Source: Closterium sp. Naga37s-1
Taxonomy: Eukaryota > Streptophyta > Zygnematophyceae > Desmidiales > Closteriaceae
Direction of reading: 5' to 3'
Length of the DNA stretch: 64,000 nt
Assembly: GCA_947471745.1 (NCBI GenBank)
Contig: CANJKZ010001148.1
Coordinates: 879,001-943,000 of the forward strand
The position numbers and the translations under genes are program-made. Position 1 is the first letter of the stretch. Every line of letters starts with the position of its first letter. Below the pieces are notes generated by a model. It had not been told where the DNA came from and ran no database searches. It saw only the letters and a program-made list of their open reading frames with translations. Below are positions 63,321 to 64,000 of the stretch, one piece after another.

Positions 63321-64000
63321 ATGGCTACCCCTAGTGTCCTCGCTTTTGACGCTGAGGGTCGGGCCATTGACTTTGAAGTCTGGATAGATGACCTGCAGCT
63401 TTTCTTACAGTGCGATAGGGCAGACGGCCTCTCCCTCTTTGACCTCACTTCTGGTGCCTCTCCTGCCCCCGCTGCTGATGCTGACGCCACTGTTCGCTCA
63501 CAGTGGGCCACGCGCGATGCTGCTGCACGTCTTGCTGTGCATCGCCACCTACCTACCTCTGAGCGTGCGCACTTTAGCCAGTACAAGAGTGCTCAGACCT
63601 TGTACGACGCTGTAGTTGCACGCTACTCCTCCCCTGCCACTGCTGCTCTGAGCCGCCTCATGCTACCGTACCTCTTCCCTGACCTTGCTGCCTTTCCCAC
63701 AGTCGCTGACCTCATTACGCACCTCCGCACTAGTGACACTCGCTACCGCGCTGCGCTTCCTGCTGAGTTCTGCGCCAAGAACCCCCCCCCCCATGTACAT
63801 CACCCTCTACTACATAGTCACCCGTCTCCCTGACTCCCTTCGTGTAGTCAGGGACCACTTCCTCTCGGTTTGCCCCACCACTCTCACCGTTGACCTCCTC
63901 GAGAAGGCCCTCCTAGCAGCAGAAAAGAGCATAGTCGCTGTAGGAGCCTCTCGTGGTGACCCTCGCACCCCCATCTTTGAGGGGTGTTCCCCCTCCCCTC
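63321..64000 (+). pseudogene. Copia H gag, frameshifted, runs off the window
   Basis: M-A-T-P-S-V-L-A-F-D-A-E-G starts at 63321 and aligns along its length with copia A gag, including A-R-Y-S-S-P and S-D-T-R-Y-R-A-A-L. At 63782-63792 a run of 11 C (10 would keep the frame) shifts it; the correct sequence (M-Y-I-T-L-Y-Y) continues in the next frame to the window end. One extra C could be a polymorphism or a sequencing error. Confidence 0.85.

Larger units (their letters stand above)
62251..64000 (+). mobile_element. Copia H, 5' end (continues beyond window)
   Basis: 5' LTR 62251-62379, primer site, GC-rich tandemly repeated leader (62460-63260) and gag. It is the same family as copia A and D. 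Downstream parts lie outside. Confidence 0.88.

Overview
The window looks like nuclear DNA of a streptophyte green alga. Supporting signs are intron-rich genes with GT-AG splicing, a plant Shaker-type ion channel with ankyrin repeats, a type III polyketide synthase remnant, and a very high load of plant-style Ty1/copia and Ty3/gypsy elements. The dominant copia family has very short (about 120-132 bp) TGTCA...TGACA LTRs and a gag beginning MAT-x-x-VL-x-FD. From memory this resembles elements in Closterium (Zygnematophyceae) assemblies; that is inference and was not searched.

Layout. 1-5355: tip of a minus-strand copia integrase, then decayed copia element A (+). 5560-8592: pogo/Tigger-like DNA transposon with perfect 28-bp terminal inverted repeats and a four-exon, 656-codon transposase. 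8875-12146: truncated minus-strand copia B. 12149-17818: 3' end of a type III polyketide synthase pseudogene, split by a complete young gypsy chromovirus (12486-17787, TSD CCTGC). 19606-25297: a 15-exon cation channel gene (797 aa) that reads open through every junction. 26641-27295: Mutator-like non-autonomous element with a 9-bp TSD. 28.6-33.5 kb: a minisatellite, then a SANT/Myb-like gene with an enormous low-complexity last exon. 33.9-40.7 kb: three copia remnants (G minus, F plus, E minus).

40939-59237 is a three-layer nest. Copia D (minus, TSD CAGGG, LTRs about 10% diverged) is interrupted by gypsy B (41317-55882, LTRs nearly identical). Gypsy B is interrupted inside its reverse transcriptase by copia C (46074-52551, TSD CAACC, LTRs nearly identical). 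59.2-62.2 kb is host sequence with minisatellites. At 62251 a further copia element (H, +) begins and runs off the window.

The most striking object is gypsy B. Between its protease and its reverse transcriptase, in one uninterrupted frame, it carries a roughly 325-residue C5 cytosine DNA methyltransferase domain, closest in style to the de novo DNMT3/DRM group. A retrotransposon that makes its own DNA methyltransferase could mark its own copies or its host. Retrotransposon capture of cytosine methyltransferases has been reported in dinoflagellates and a charophyte alga (de Mendoza and colleagues 2018, cited from memory), so the concept is known while this instance may not be. The second unusual object is the channel, whose pore lacks the K+ signature GYGD and reads SIGPAY.
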